Shown in pieces: positions 1 to 7,773 of a stretch of 46,584 nucleotides of DNA. The notes below the pieces were generated by a model that did no database searches, had not been told where the DNA came from, and saw only the letters and a program-made list of their open reading frames with translations. Source of the DNA: UBA11222 sp030652895 (GTDB lineage Bacteria; Pseudomonadota; Alphaproteobacteria; UBA11222); contig JBBQCS010000015.1 in assembly GCA_038318895.1 (NCBI GenBank), forward strand, positions 1-46,584, given 5' to 3'. How positions within the stretch are numbered: position 1 is the stretch's first letter; every line of letters begins with the position of its first letter. The position numbers and the translations under genes were made by a program.

Positions 1-482
1 CAGTGGCGCAATTCGCGCAGGGTTTCCCCGCCGAACATGGCGCCCAGAAACAGGCCGTCTGGCCGTAGCGCACGCCGGATTTGCACAAGGCAGCCGGGCA
101 GATCATTCACCCAGTGCAAACCAAGGACGCTGGTCACCAGATCGAAGCTCTGGGCTGCGAAAGGCAGCGCTTCTTCGTCTGCGGCGCAGCGCAGGCCCGC
201 CCCCGCCGCCGCCATGGAAACCGCCAGGTCACACTGGACAAACTGTCCGATCCCATGGCCCGGGTGTGATGATAATAGCTCACTCAGCTCACCGCGATGA
301 CAGCCCAAATTTAGCGCCAGCGGAAATTCCCGCCGCTGGTCGACAATGCGCTCCAGCAGGCGTCCGCCCGCCTCACGCAGCAGAAAATCATGATTTGCCA
401 GATTGTTCGCCGCGCGCTCGCGGCTGATGCGCAGTAGTCTACGGTCAAATGGGGCATTGCCGGCGGATTTTGATTGCGTCAT
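1..482 (-). CDS. SAM-dependent methyltransferase (BioC/NDUFAF5-like), C-terminus cut by window edge
   Basis: The minus-strand frame starts at the ATG at 480-482 and stays open to base 1, giving about 160 codons. The protein begins MTQSKSAGNAPFDRRLL. A class I methyltransferase SAM-binding motif is visible (LALNLGCHRGELSELL), followed by FDLVTSVLGLHWVNDLP and the post-motif RRALRPDGLFLGAMFGGETL. This arrangement fits the BioC / NDUFAF5 group of alphaproteobacteria, often annotated as a malonyl-ACP methyltransferase or complex I assembly-factor homologue; which of these applies cannot be decided here. It is divergent from comF with about 50 bp between the starts, a common alphaproteobacterial arrangement. 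An ATG eight bases further upstream opens a different, unrelated frame and is not used. Confidence 0.85.
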   Translation of the reverse strand, partial: MTQSKSAGNAPFDRRLLRISRERAANNLANHDFLLREAGGRLLERIVDQRREFPLALNLGCHRGELSELLSSHPGHGIGQFVQCDLAVSMAAAGAGLRCAADEEALPFAAQSFDLVTSVLGLHWVNDLPGCLVQIRRALRPDGLFLGAMFGGETLRELRH

Positions 483-532
483 GTGTCATACTATTACGGC
501 CTGTTGCAAACTGGAACAGCTGGTGAGGACAT

Positions 533-1285
533 ATGCAGCATTTGGGGCGAATATTGCCACCACTTGGCCTGATGCTGGCGGATGCGCTGCTGCCGCCGCG
601 TTGTCTGGCAACGCGTGAAATCGTCGACCGGCAGGGGCAGCTTAGTGCGAAAGCCTGGAGCGCCATTAATTTTATTACAAAACCGTTATGTCAGTGTTGC
701 GGGATGCCATTTGCTTTTGGATTTGAAGAAGATGCGGAACTATCTTGCGGCGCCTGTCTTGCTAATCCGCCCGATTATGATCGGGCGCGTGCGGTGTTGC
801 GCTATGATGACGCCAGCCGGGCGATGATCTTGGCGTTCAAGCATGGCGACAGGTTGGAAGGCGCGCCTGCTTTCGCCGCATGGATGGCGCGCGCCGGGGC
901 GGACTTAATGGGCGACATTGATCTGATTGTGCCGGTACCGCTGCATCGCAAACGGCTGTTTCGGCGGCGCTATAACCAGTCCGCAGTGCTGGCGCTATTA
1001 CTGGCCCGTAATAACGGGACACCGGCGCTGGTGGATGCGCTGGTGCGTACCCGGCACACCCCTCCGATGGGCGGTCTTAACCGGGCGGCGCGCCAGCGCA
1101 ATCTGCAAGGGGCTATCGCTGTGCGCCCTGGCCGGGCAGCGATGCTGGCCGGGCGTAAGATATTATTGATCGATGATGTGCTAACTACTGGCGCCACCGC
1201 TCAGGCCTGCGCCAGGGCGTTACGCAGGGCGCGGGTATCGCGCGTCGATGTGTTAAGCTTGGCACGGGTTGTCCAGGCAGGCTAA
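533..1285 (+). CDS. comF: ComF family protein (phosphoribosyltransferase-like)
   Basis: The 250-residue product has the ComF layout: an N-terminal Cys-rich zinc-ribbon (CQCCGMPF near residue 60, then CGACL), and a type I phosphoribosyltransferase fold with a PVPLHRKRLFRRRYNQ segment and the PRPP-binding loop ILLIDDVLTTGATAQACARAL near the C-terminus. ComF proteins are linked to DNA uptake and natural transformation, with a suggested role with PriA; the enzymatic substrate is not established. The start at 533 follows a purine-rich GTGAGGA. The gene is divergent from a methyltransferase and is followed after 44 bp by grxC, a frequent alphaproteobacterial order. Confidence 0.9.
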   Translation: MQHLGRILPPLGLMLADALLPPRCLATREIVDRQGQLSAKAWSAINFITKPLCQCCGMPFAFGFEEDAELSCGACLANPPDYDRARAVLRYDDASRAMILAFKHGDRLEGAPAFAAWMARAGADLMGDIDLIVPVPLHRKRLFRRRYNQSAVLALLLARNNGTPALVDALVRTRHTPPMGGLNRAARQRNLQGAIAVRPGRAAMLAGRKILLIDDVLTTGATAQACARALRRARVSRVDVLSLARVVQAG

Positions 1286-1329
1286 TTATCTATATAATTG
1301 TCTCAATGTAGCGAACAAACAGGATCTGA

Positions 1330-1587
1330 ATGCCCCGGATAACGATCTACAGCTCAATATTTTGCCCCTATTGCCATCACGCCAAGGCGTTGCTGACAAA
1401 AAAGGGCGCCAATTATGATGAAATTGACGTCGACACGACACCCGGGGCCCGGCCGGAAATGACCAGGCGTGCCAATGGGGGTACGTCGGTACCGCAGATT
1501 TTTATCGGCAATACGCATGTCGGCGGGTGCGATGAACTGTATGCGATGGACGCAGCCGGCAAACTCGATGCACTGTTGACGAGCTGA
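1330..1587 (+). CDS. grxC: glutaredoxin 3
   Basis: This 85-residue protein is of normal size for a monomeric dithiol glutaredoxin. It has the CPYC active site near residue 12 (SIFCPYCHHAK), the cis-proline TSVPQIF and the C-terminal GGCDEL glutathione-binding motif. It is a cytosolic thiol-disulfide reductase using glutathione to reduce protein disulfides and glutathionylated proteins. An AGGA sequence lies eight bases before the ATG. It sits between comF and a nitrilase-family gene on the same strand with short gaps, so the three are probably co-transcribed. Confidence 0.95.
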   Translation: MPRITIYSSIFCPYCHHAKALLTKKGANYDEIDVDTTPGARPEMTRRANGGTSVPQIFIGNTHVGGCDELYAMDAAGKLDALLTS

Positions 1588-1614
1588 CGAGCTGATTTAT
1601 TAGGATCGTAAGAT

Positions 1615-2460
1615 ATGGGCGAAATTTTCACGGCGGCCTGTCTGCAACTCAATTCCAGCGCAGTAATTGCCGAAAATATTGCGACAGTGACAGCCCTGGC
1701 TCGGCAGGCGGCGTTGCAGGGCGCGCGCTTTATCACCACGCCAGAGGTCACCTCTATCGTCACCCGTCTAAAAGAAGATGTCATTCGCGCAAGCACCTTT
1801 GCCCAGGACGAAGACCCGGCTGTGGCGGCGTTTCGCGCGCTGGCGGCAGAATTGCAGGTGTGGCTGCTGATTGGCTCCATTCCTGTCCGTGTGGCGGACA
1901 CAAAGGTTGCCAACCGCTGCTTTTTGTTTGGCCCAAAAGGACAAATTGCCGCCAGCTATGACAAAATTCATATGTTCGACGTGGATTTACCCAATGGAGA
2001 GCGGTACCGGGAATCGAAAAGTTTTGTCCCTGGCCAAAAGGCTGTGCTGTACGATTTGCCATGGGGCCGTTTGGGGTTAAGTATTTGTTATGATTTGCGT
2101 TTTCCCCATTTATATCGGACACTGGCCAAGGCGCGGGCGGATTTTTTGACCATTCCTGCGGCGTTTACAAAAACCACAGGCGAGGCGCATTGGCATATTT
2201 TATTGCGCGCCCGCGCCATTGAAACAGGATGTTTTGTTCTTGCCCCGGCGCAAACCGGGACCCATAGTGGGGATGGTCGGAAAACCTATGGTCATAGTCT
2301 GATAATTGCGCCCTGGGGCGAGATTTTGGCGGATGCAGGCGAAGATGTAGGCTTCATCCTGGCAGAAATTGACCCGGAACGGGTGGCAAAAGCGCGCGCC
2401 CAGGTCCCCGCCCTGACGCATGATGTCACATATGAGTTGGATAATATGCAGTCCGGTTAA
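1615..2460 (+). CDS. carbon-nitrogen hydrolase (nitrilase superfamily, Nit-type amidase)
   Basis: This 281-residue protein carries the Glu-Lys-Cys triad of the nitrilase superfamily: Glu in TTPEVTS near residue 43, Lys in YDKIHMFDVD near 117, and the nucleophile Cys in GLSICYDLRFP near 152. The motifs HMFDVD and RFPHLYRTLA resemble the Nit1/Nit2 branch, whose members hydrolyse deaminated glutathione or omega-amides of alpha-keto acids. A glutathione-repair role would suit its position 27 bp behind grxC, but that is inference. The frame runs without interruption, and the start codon follows an AGGATCGTAAG leader. Confidence 0.9.
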   Translation: MGEIFTAACLQLNSSAVIAENIATVTALARQAALQGARFITTPEVTSIVTRLKEDVIRASTFAQDEDPAVAAFRALAAELQVWLLIGSIPVRVADTKVANRCFLFGPKGQIAASYDKIHMFDVDLPNGERYRESKSFVPGQKAVLYDLPWGRLGLSICYDLRFPHLYRTLAKARADFLTIPAAFTKTTGEAHWHILLRARAIETGCFVLAPAQTGTHSGDGRKTYGHSLIIAPWGEILADAGEDVGFILAEIDPERVAKARAQVPALTHDVTYELDNMQSG

Positions 2461-2469
2461 TGGATTTCG

Positions 2470-2483
2470 GGGTAAATTTACCC
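2470..2483. promoter_or_regulatory. perfect 14-bp palindrome upstream of the DUF2336 gene
   Basis: GGGTAAATTTACCC is identical to its reverse complement and lies in the 57-bp gap between the nitrilase gene and the DUF2336 gene, 34 bp before the latter's start. Its symmetry without a loop suggests a dimeric-repressor operator rather than an RNA hairpin. No regulator is identified. Confidence 0.35.
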
Positions 2484-2517
2484 ATTAGTAAGGCCTTGGG
2501 CATAAATTACCTGGTGC

Positions 2518-3621
2518 ATGGAACAGCCATCATTAAATGATCTTATCGAACTGGCGCGAGACCCGGATCCCGCGGCACGACAGGTATTGTCACAACGCAT
2601 AGCCGATATCTGCCTACGCGCGCCGCGCCCGCTCAACGCCGAAGAAAAAGAGGTTGCCGGGCATATTTTGATTCACCTGTCGCGTGAATTCGAAACTCAG
2701 ATGCGGGCAAGCCTGGCCCTTCAGTTGGCCGCCAGCCCACGTGCCCCGAAACTGCTTGTCCAGGCTTTGGCGGCGGACGAAATTGCGGTTTCTGCGCCAC
2801 TCATAGCCCACAGCCCATTACTGGATGAGCGTGATCTGGTTGAAATCGTTATGAACAAGACCCAGGGGCACAGGCTCAGCGTCGCCATGCGGTCGGGCAT
2901 TACAGCGGCTGTCACCAATGCGCTGGTGGAATCTGAAGAGCCGGATGTACTGCAGGCCCTGGTAAAGAACAAGAGCGCTGAAATTGCCGACGCCGCGATG
3001 GAATATCTGGTGACGGAAAGTAAGCGGCAAACCAATTTGCAGGGGCCGCTGGTGGCCCGAGATGATGTGCCGCCAATTTTAGCGCAGAAAATGTTTACTT
3101 TCTTGTCGGACGCGCTCAGGAGAGAAATTCAGGGGAAGTATGATATCGATCCCGAAATTCTCGAAGCTGCCTTGCGCCATGCGCGGCCGGTTCAGCAGGT
3201 TGGCCCGATTGCTTCGGCGCACAGCATGGACATCAAGGCAACCGTACTTGTCGCGAAAATGCGCGCATCGGGAGAGTTGTCCCTCAACCGGGTGATTGGC
3301 TTTTTGCGTGAAAAACGCCTCAACCTGTTTCTTGAAGGGCTGGCAATGTTATGCGAGCTGGATTCGCGAACCATCTCGAATCTGGCTTTTGAGGGCGAAG
3401 GTCAGGGCATGGCCGTGGTCTGTCGTGCTATTGGCGCTGACCGTTCACAGTTTGCGACCATTACGCTGCTACTGGAGCGCGCCCGCACCGGCAAGGCCGT
3501 CCCCGCCGCAAGACTGCAGGCAGTTTGCCAGCTATTTGATACTATGACAGGCGATCGGGCGGGGGGCGTCATTGAGCAGTGGCGCGGGCGCAGCAAGTCG
3601 GCGGGTAAAACCGCCGCCTAA
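2518..3621 (+). CDS. DUF2336 domain-containing protein
   Basis: This 367-residue soluble, largely helical protein matches the alphaproteobacterial DUF2336 family in its features: an N-terminal LARDPDPAARQVLSQRIADI segment, then HEAT-like helical repeats such as ASPRAPKLLVQALAADEIAV and SPLLDERDLVEIV, and a C-terminal region with ASGELSLNRVIGFLREKRLN. The biochemical role of the family is not known to me; HEAT-like repeats suggest protein-protein binding. No signal peptide or membrane segment is visible. It begins 57 bp after the nitrilase gene and is followed by a DUF1178 gene. The ribosome-binding site is weak. Confidence 0.8.
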   Translation: MEQPSLNDLIELARDPDPAARQVLSQRIADICLRAPRPLNAEEKEVAGHILIHLSREFETQMRASLALQLAASPRAPKLLVQALAADEIAVSAPLIAHSPLLDERDLVEIVMNKTQGHRLSVAMRSGITAAVTNALVESEEPDVLQALVKNKSAEIADAAMEYLVTESKRQTNLQGPLVARDDVPPILAQKMFTFLSDALRREIQGKYDIDPEILEAALRHARPVQQVGPIASAHSMDIKATVLVAKMRASGELSLNRVIGFLREKRLNLFLEGLAMLCELDSRTISNLAFEGEGQGMAVVCRAIGADRSQFATITLLLERARTGKAVPAARLQAVCQLFDTMTGDRAGGVIEQWRGRSKSAGKTAA

Positions 3622-3689
3622 TATCTTGCTGATTTTACAATGTCATGACATCAATGGGTGTCATCAATCAGAACCAGCCATGGCGGCAC

Positions 3690-4118
3690 ATGATCCATTA
3701 CGATCTTATCTGTAATAACGAGCATCGGTTTGAAGGCTGGTTTTCAAACAGCGCCGCTTTTGACGATCAGCTTGCTGCGGGCAAACTGAGTTGCCCCGAA
3801 TGCAGTTCCTCAAAAATCACGAAAGCTGTAATGGCGCCCAATATTGCGGCCAAGGCAAATACTAGAAACGGCCAGTTGTCCGCCAAGGCGGCGCTGGGTA
3901 AATTGGAAATGCGTAAATTCCTGCGCCAAGTGCGCGCTCATGTGGAACAAAACGCTGATCATGTAGGCGAGAAATTTCCCGAAGAGGCCCGCAAAATTCA
4001 TTACGGCGAACGTGAAGCCGCCAATATTTATGGCGACGCCACCCAGGATGAGGTCAAGGAATTGCGCGAAGAAGGTATCGAAATCGCAGCCATCCCCTGG
4101 GTCGACCCGGAAAACTGA
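3690..4118 (+). CDS. DUF1178 family zinc-ribbon-like protein
   Basis: The 142-residue product starts MIHYDLICNNEHRFEGWFSN, typical of DUF1178, and has the Cys pair CPECSSSKITKAVMAPNIA that with the N-terminal Cys probably forms a zinc ribbon. The family is widespread in alphaproteobacteria, of unknown function, and is commonly found next to grxC and nitrilase genes as here. The reading frame extends 15 codons further upstream to 3645, but the family-like N-terminus starts at 3690, so that start was chosen. The C-terminal half is charged and helical (REAANIYGDATQDEVKEL). It converges on an ABC ATPase gene 31 bp downstream. Confidence 0.85.
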   Translation: MIHYDLICNNEHRFEGWFSNSAAFDDQLAAGKLSCPECSSSKITKAVMAPNIAAKANTRNGQLSAKAALGKLEMRKFLRQVRAHVEQNADHVGEKFPEEARKIHYGEREAANIYGDATQDEVKELREEGIEIAAIPWVDPEN

Positions 4119-4149
4119 AATTCCCGTCCCCGCTGGTGTAGTAATTTGT

Positions 4150-4923
4150 TCAAGCGGGACTTTGCACCAGCGCAGCGCCAATGCCAGTGCCCCGCGCAAT
4201 GTCCAGAAACACCTCTTCCATATTGCTGCGCCCATAGCGGGCAATCAATGCGCTGGGTGCGCCCGAATCTACAATGCGGCCGCTGCGCATCATCAGCACA
4301 ACGTCGCACATGCGTTCTACCTCCGCCATATTGTGTGAAGCCAGCAGGATCGTAGCGCCACGCCTGGCGCAATAGTCTTCCAGATAACCACGCACCCAGT
4401 CGGCAGTGTCCGGGTCCAGCGAAGCGGTCGGTTCATCAAGCAGTAAAAGCTCTGGCGCGTTGATAAGGGATTTTGCAAGGGACACGCGGGTTTTTTGTCC
4501 TGCGGATAACTGCCCGGTCGGGCGGTGTAAAAATTCTTTCAGTTCAAGATCCGCCGCCAGTTCGGCAATACGTCCGCGCCGGTCCGCAACCCCATACAGC
4601 ATTGCAAACACATTGAGATTTTGTGCGACCGTCAGGCGGTGTGGTAAATCCACGTAGGGGCTTTCAAAGTTCATGCGCGGTAATACGCGATGATACTGTT
4701 CGGGCAGGCGCGCGCCCAAAACTTCCATACTGCCTGCCGTTGGCTCCACCAGCCCCAGAATCATGGCGATGGTTGTGGTTTTTCCGGCGCCATTACCACC
4801 CAGCAACGCGGTAATGGATCCCTTGGCGACATCGAAATCAGTCGCGTCCACAGCCAGCACCGCGCCGAAACGCTTGGTCAGCCCACGGACACGAATGACA
4901 GCATCAGCAAGTGAGGGATTCAT
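4150..4923 (-). CDS. ABC transporter ATP-binding protein (ABC-2 type) without adjacent permease
   Basis: This 257-residue nucleotide-binding subunit has Walker A GGNGAGKTT (near residue 42; a Gly replaces the more usual Pro at the second position), the signature LSAGQKTRVSLAKSL, Walker B ELLLLDEPTASLDPD and the H-loop ILLASHNMAEVERMCD. It resembles ABC-2 type drug/polysaccharide/antibiotic export ATPases (CcmA/NodI class). Such genes are normally followed by a membrane-spanning permease, but here the next downstream gene is on the opposite strand 31 bp away, so any permease must be encoded elsewhere or be lost. It lies 21 bp behind an EAL-like gene on the same strand, probably in one transcript. 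Confidence 0.9.
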   Translation of the reverse strand: MNPSLADAVIRVRGLTKRFGAVLAVDATDFDVAKGSITALLGGNGAGKTTTIAMILGLVEPTAGSMEVLGARLPEQYHRVLPRMNFESPYVDLPHRLTVAQNLNVFAMLYGVADRRGRIAELAADLELKEFLHRPTGQLSAGQKTRVSLAKSLINAPELLLLDEPTASLDPDTADWVRGYLEDYCARRGATILLASHNMAEVERMCDVVLMMRSGRIVDSGAPSALIARYGRSNMEEVFLDIARGTGIGAALVQSPA

Positions 4924-4944
4924 CCCAGTATCATTGCAGACTTT

Positions 4945-6207
4945 TTATCTGGTTGCCAGCATACGGTCTACATGCCGCCCCTGGAACAGGCTGATGCCGG
5001 CTTCACGGCCAAAATCAATAGCGTCCTGATTATCGCAGCGGCACAATATTATGCGGTTCGGATCGGACTGTTTGACGGCTTCAGTGAAGGTCTGCCGCCG
5101 CTCAGGGTTGAAGTCTCTGGAGATATCCGGGTTCCATAGAATTTTTTCAAAATCCAGCTTTAGTTTTGCATGATCCATAAACGGGAAAGTAAGAGGGGTA
5201 AGTCCATCAAGCGCTATTCCATAACCGCGTTCACGCGCAAAATCGCGGGCAAAGATATAGGCGCCCATATCGGCAAATAAATCGATGCTTTGCAACTCCA
5301 GAATCATGGTCTGCTGGGAAACACTGCGAATTGCAGCGTCGAATTTTAAAAATTCCGCAGATAAAATCGTGCGGATATTGATGTTAATGGTAATCGGCAC
5401 AGAGGTTTTTTTGGCTATTTCCGGCAGGGCCGCCAGCATGCGGACGTCCAGATTCTGGCATAGACGCTGAAACAGCCAGCGATCGCTAAGGCAATCAACG
5501 CCAGGCAGAAGCTTGTGTTGCAGGGACCGGATAGAAACAAAGTACTCACACAGCACGGGTTTGGGTTTGCCATGCTCCGGAATAGCGCAAATCATTTGGC
5601 GCTCGATCATCGGGCTGAGATCAACGCCACGTAGCGCTGTCTCAAAACGATCCAGCAGTATGGGGGTAAGAGGGGTTATGGCGTCTGTATCTGGCGCCTG
5701 TTGCGTTTTTGCATCGGCCTCCGCTGTACGCGCCGCCAGCATCATTTTCTGGCGATGCTCTGCAGCATCGGAACTGAAGGTCCGCGCCAACGCCATAAAT
5801 TCGTGATGGTCGGCCTCTATGTCGTACCAGTGACAAAACTGCTGTTCCGCATGCGTTTCAAGCAAAAAAAGAGGATCTTCGGAAAATAGAAAACGCAGCT
5901 TGATGACATAATCATCAATGTCAGGAACTTGTGCGTCTTTGACGCCAACGATTATGTCATTATTCCACAGCCGGAAAAGTTGGCCATCATATTTGCGCAA
6001 CAGCGGTTCAAACGTATTCATGACAATACGTATATGGTGATCGAGTCGGTTACCGGGGGTTAACTGCGACAGACATATAAGAACGGCACGCCGTCCTTTC
6101 CTGTGATTTGCAAGCCTGGACGCGTAATCGAGCAGCGCCGCCTCGTGGCTGGCGAGGGCTGGCCCCGGATTTGGGCCGCTTTGAGCTGGCGATGGCGCTG
6201 GGGGCAT
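4945..6207 (-). CDS. degenerate EAL-like domain protein (hypothetical)
   Basis: This 420-residue soluble protein is not one I recognise by name. The C-terminal half looks like an EAL (cyclic di-GMP phosphodiesterase) fold that has lost its catalytic residues: ITININIRTILSAEFLKFD corresponds to the usual N-x-S-x-x-x-L strand, YGIALDGLTPLTF to the D-x-F-G region and DAIDFGREAGISLFQGRHVD to the C-terminal V-x-x-x-Q-G-Y region. The EAL signature and metal-binding Glu/Asp set are not seen. Residues 30-150 may be a degenerate GGDEF-like domain (FEPLLRKYDGQLFRLWNNDI). It may be a non-catalytic binding or scaffold protein; this is inference. The start is an ATG with a poor ribosome-binding site. Confidence 0.65.
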   Translation of the reverse strand: MPPAPSPAQSGPNPGPALASHEAALLDYASRLANHRKGRRAVLICLSQLTPGNRLDHHIRIVMNTFEPLLRKYDGQLFRLWNNDIIVGVKDAQVPDIDDYVIKLRFLFSEDPLFLLETHAEQQFCHWYDIEADHHEFMALARTFSSDAAEHRQKMMLAARTAEADAKTQQAPDTDAITPLTPILLDRFETALRGVDLSPMIERQMICAIPEHGKPKPVLCEYFVSIRSLQHKLLPGVDCLSDRWLFQRLCQNLDVRMLAALPEIAKKTSVPITININIRTILSAEFLKFDAAIRSVSQQTMILELQSIDLFADMGAYIFARDFARERGYGIALDGLTPLTFPFMDHAKLKLDFEKILWNPDISRDFNPERRQTFTEAVKQSDPNRIILCRCDNQDAIDFGREAGISLFQGRHVDRMLATR

Positions 6208-6316
6208 GAACGACCGAAAAGTTTATAAATGAGTATAATTTATTGTCCCAGACTATGGTTGCCAGAGAGTTAAGACCCCATGGCATTTTTCACCGTAACG
6301 TATATAAAGCGCTGTA

Positions 6317-7123
6317 ATGCCGTTTAAACTTTCCAGTTTGAAAAACCTGTTTGGCGCCGCCGACCGCAGCGAGACGGTTACTGTGCCGGCGGGCGAACGT
6401 ATCTATGTTATCGGCGATATTCATGGCCGCGCCGATCTCCTGCGGCAATTACATGAAATGATTGCAGATGATGCGGCGAGGCGAGGATGGGCGCGCAACC
6501 AGCTGATTTATCTTGGAGACTATATTGATCGCGGTCCCGACAGCCGGGAGGTGATGGCGCTGGCCATGAGCGATAGCCCGAATGGCTTCAGCAAACTGCA
6601 TCTGCGTGGCAACCATGAGGCGATGTTGCTGCAATTTCTCGATAGCCCTAACCAAGGCGCAACATGGCTGAACTTTGGAGGGGACGCGGTGCTGCGTGAA
6701 TATGGGATCGCGGCGCCCTCAGAATTCAGCCCTCCAGCGCAGCTGGCGTACGCTGCAACGCTGCTTGTTGAAGCATTACAGCCTCAAGAACTGGCGTTTT
6801 TGCGGGGTCTGAAACCCTTTCACAGGGCTGGGGGGTATTTCTTTACCCATGCGGGGGTACGGCCTGGCGTACCGCTTGACAGGCAACTGGAACAGGACCT
6901 AGTCTGGATTCGCGCACCTTTTCTGAATTACAACAATGACTTCGGCGCTATTGTCGTGCATGGCCATACAATCTGCAATGAGGTAGAGATTAAATCCAAT
7001 CGCATCGGTATTGATACAGGCGCCCATGCAACGGGAAGGCTTACCTGCCTTATTCTGGAGGCCAACAAACGCTTTTTTTTGCAGACCGCTCATCAACAAT
7101 TAACGGCATTCTCCGTATCGTAA
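6317..7123 (+). CDS. metallophosphoesterase (PPP-family serine/threonine phosphatase-like)
   Basis: This 268-residue protein shows the full metallophosphatase motif set: GDIHGRADLL near residue 35, GDYIDRGPDS near 75, GNHEAML near 100, a later FTHAGVRPG and VHGHTICNEVEI. This order matches bacterial PPP-type phosphatases (the PrpA/ApaH-like group) that bind two divalent metals and dephosphorylate proteins or dinucleotide phosphates; the substrate cannot be told. No signal peptide is evident. It is divergent from the EAL-like gene with about 109 bp between them and precedes the SxtJ-DUF5989-carbamoyltransferase genes by 59 bp, so it could be in the same transcription unit. Confidence 0.88.
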   Translation: MPFKLSSLKNLFGAADRSETVTVPAGERIYVIGDIHGRADLLRQLHEMIADDAARRGWARNQLIYLGDYIDRGPDSREVMALAMSDSPNGFSKLHLRGNHEAMLLQFLDSPNQGATWLNFGGDAVLREYGIAAPSEFSPPAQLAYAATLLVEALQPQELAFLRGLKPFHRAGGYFFTHAGVRPGVPLDRQLEQDLVWIRAPFLNYNNDFGAIVVHGHTICNEVEIKSNRIGIDTGAHATGRLTCLILEANKRFFLQTAHQQLTAFSVS

Positions 7124-7182
7124 CGGAATAGTGCAATACTAAATCCCCTGACATATCGTGTAGATAAGGTGAAATTACGCAA

Positions 7183-7602
7183 ATGACGCACGAAAATATC
7201 GGCTCGGCGCATGACGTCAAGATGGGCTCCGAACGTGCCTTCGGTTTCGTCTTTGCGGGATTCTTCGCGATACTATCGGGACTTGCCTGGTGGAACGCCA
7301 GCAGTCTTCTGATTTACTGGTTGATCACCTCGGCCTTGTTTCTGGCCGTGGCGCTTGTCGCGCCCCGGGCGCTGACGCCGTTGAATCGGTTATGGTTCCG
7401 GTTTGGCCTATTGCTGCATACCATCGTTAGTCCGGTTATCATGGGCTTGCTGTTCTTTGTGACCATTACGCCGATCGGCTGGCTGATGCGGCTGTTCGGG
7501 GCGCGCCCGTTAAACCTGAAATTTGATAGCGCCGCGCAAAGCTACTGGATCAAGCGTGATCCGCCGGGACCGCCGCCAGCTTCATTAAAAAACCAGTTCT
7601 GA
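7183..7602 (+). CDS. SxtJ family membrane protein
   Basis: This 139-residue integral membrane protein has hydrophobic segments at about residues 22-38, 43-62 and 72-100 (for example LLHTIVSPVIMGLLFFVTI), with a cytosolic tail ending in a PPGPPPASLKNQF sequence. Its size, segment pattern and, above all, its position directly before a DUF5989 protein and a carbamoyltransferase identify it as SxtJ-like, named after an unassigned gene in cyanobacterial saxitoxin clusters. The molecular role is unknown. An AAGGTG sequence precedes the ATG. It is separated by 9 bp from the next gene. Confidence 0.82.
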   Translation: MTHENIGSAHDVKMGSERAFGFVFAGFFAILSGLAWWNASSLLIYWLITSALFLAVALVAPRALTPLNRLWFRFGLLLHTIVSPVIMGLLFFVTITPIGWLMRLFGARPLNLKFDSAAQSYWIKRDPPGPPPASLKNQF

Positions 7603-7611
7603 GGGGAAAAC

Positions 7612-7761
7612 ATGTCTTTCATTAGCGAGTTCTGGGCGTTTATGCGGGCCAGGAAGAAATACTGGCTGGCCCCTGTATTGCTGATGATGGCGCTGTTTGG
7701 CGGCCTGGTGGTGTTAAGCCAGGGCTCGGCCATTGCGCCTTTCATATACACGCTGTTTTAA
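7612..7761 (+). CDS. DUF5989 (SxtK-like) small membrane protein, 49 aa
   Basis: This is a short real gene: 49 codons starting MSFISEFWAFMRARKKYWL and ending FIYTLF. It has a basic amphipathic N-terminus and one transmembrane helix (APVLLMMALFGGLVVLSQG). Such proteins are known as DUF5989 / SxtK and are found with SxtJ and NodU-type carbamoyltransferases. A strong GAGGGG lies just before the ATG and overlaps the end of the SxtJ-like gene's stop codon. The close spacing (9 bp before, 12 bp after) points to one operon. Function is unknown; a membrane anchor or partner for the carbamoyltransferase is an inference. Confidence 0.88.
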   Translation: MSFISEFWAFMRARKKYWLAPVLLMMALFGGLVVLSQGSAIAPFIYTLF

Positions 7762-7773
7762 GCTAACAGCCGC

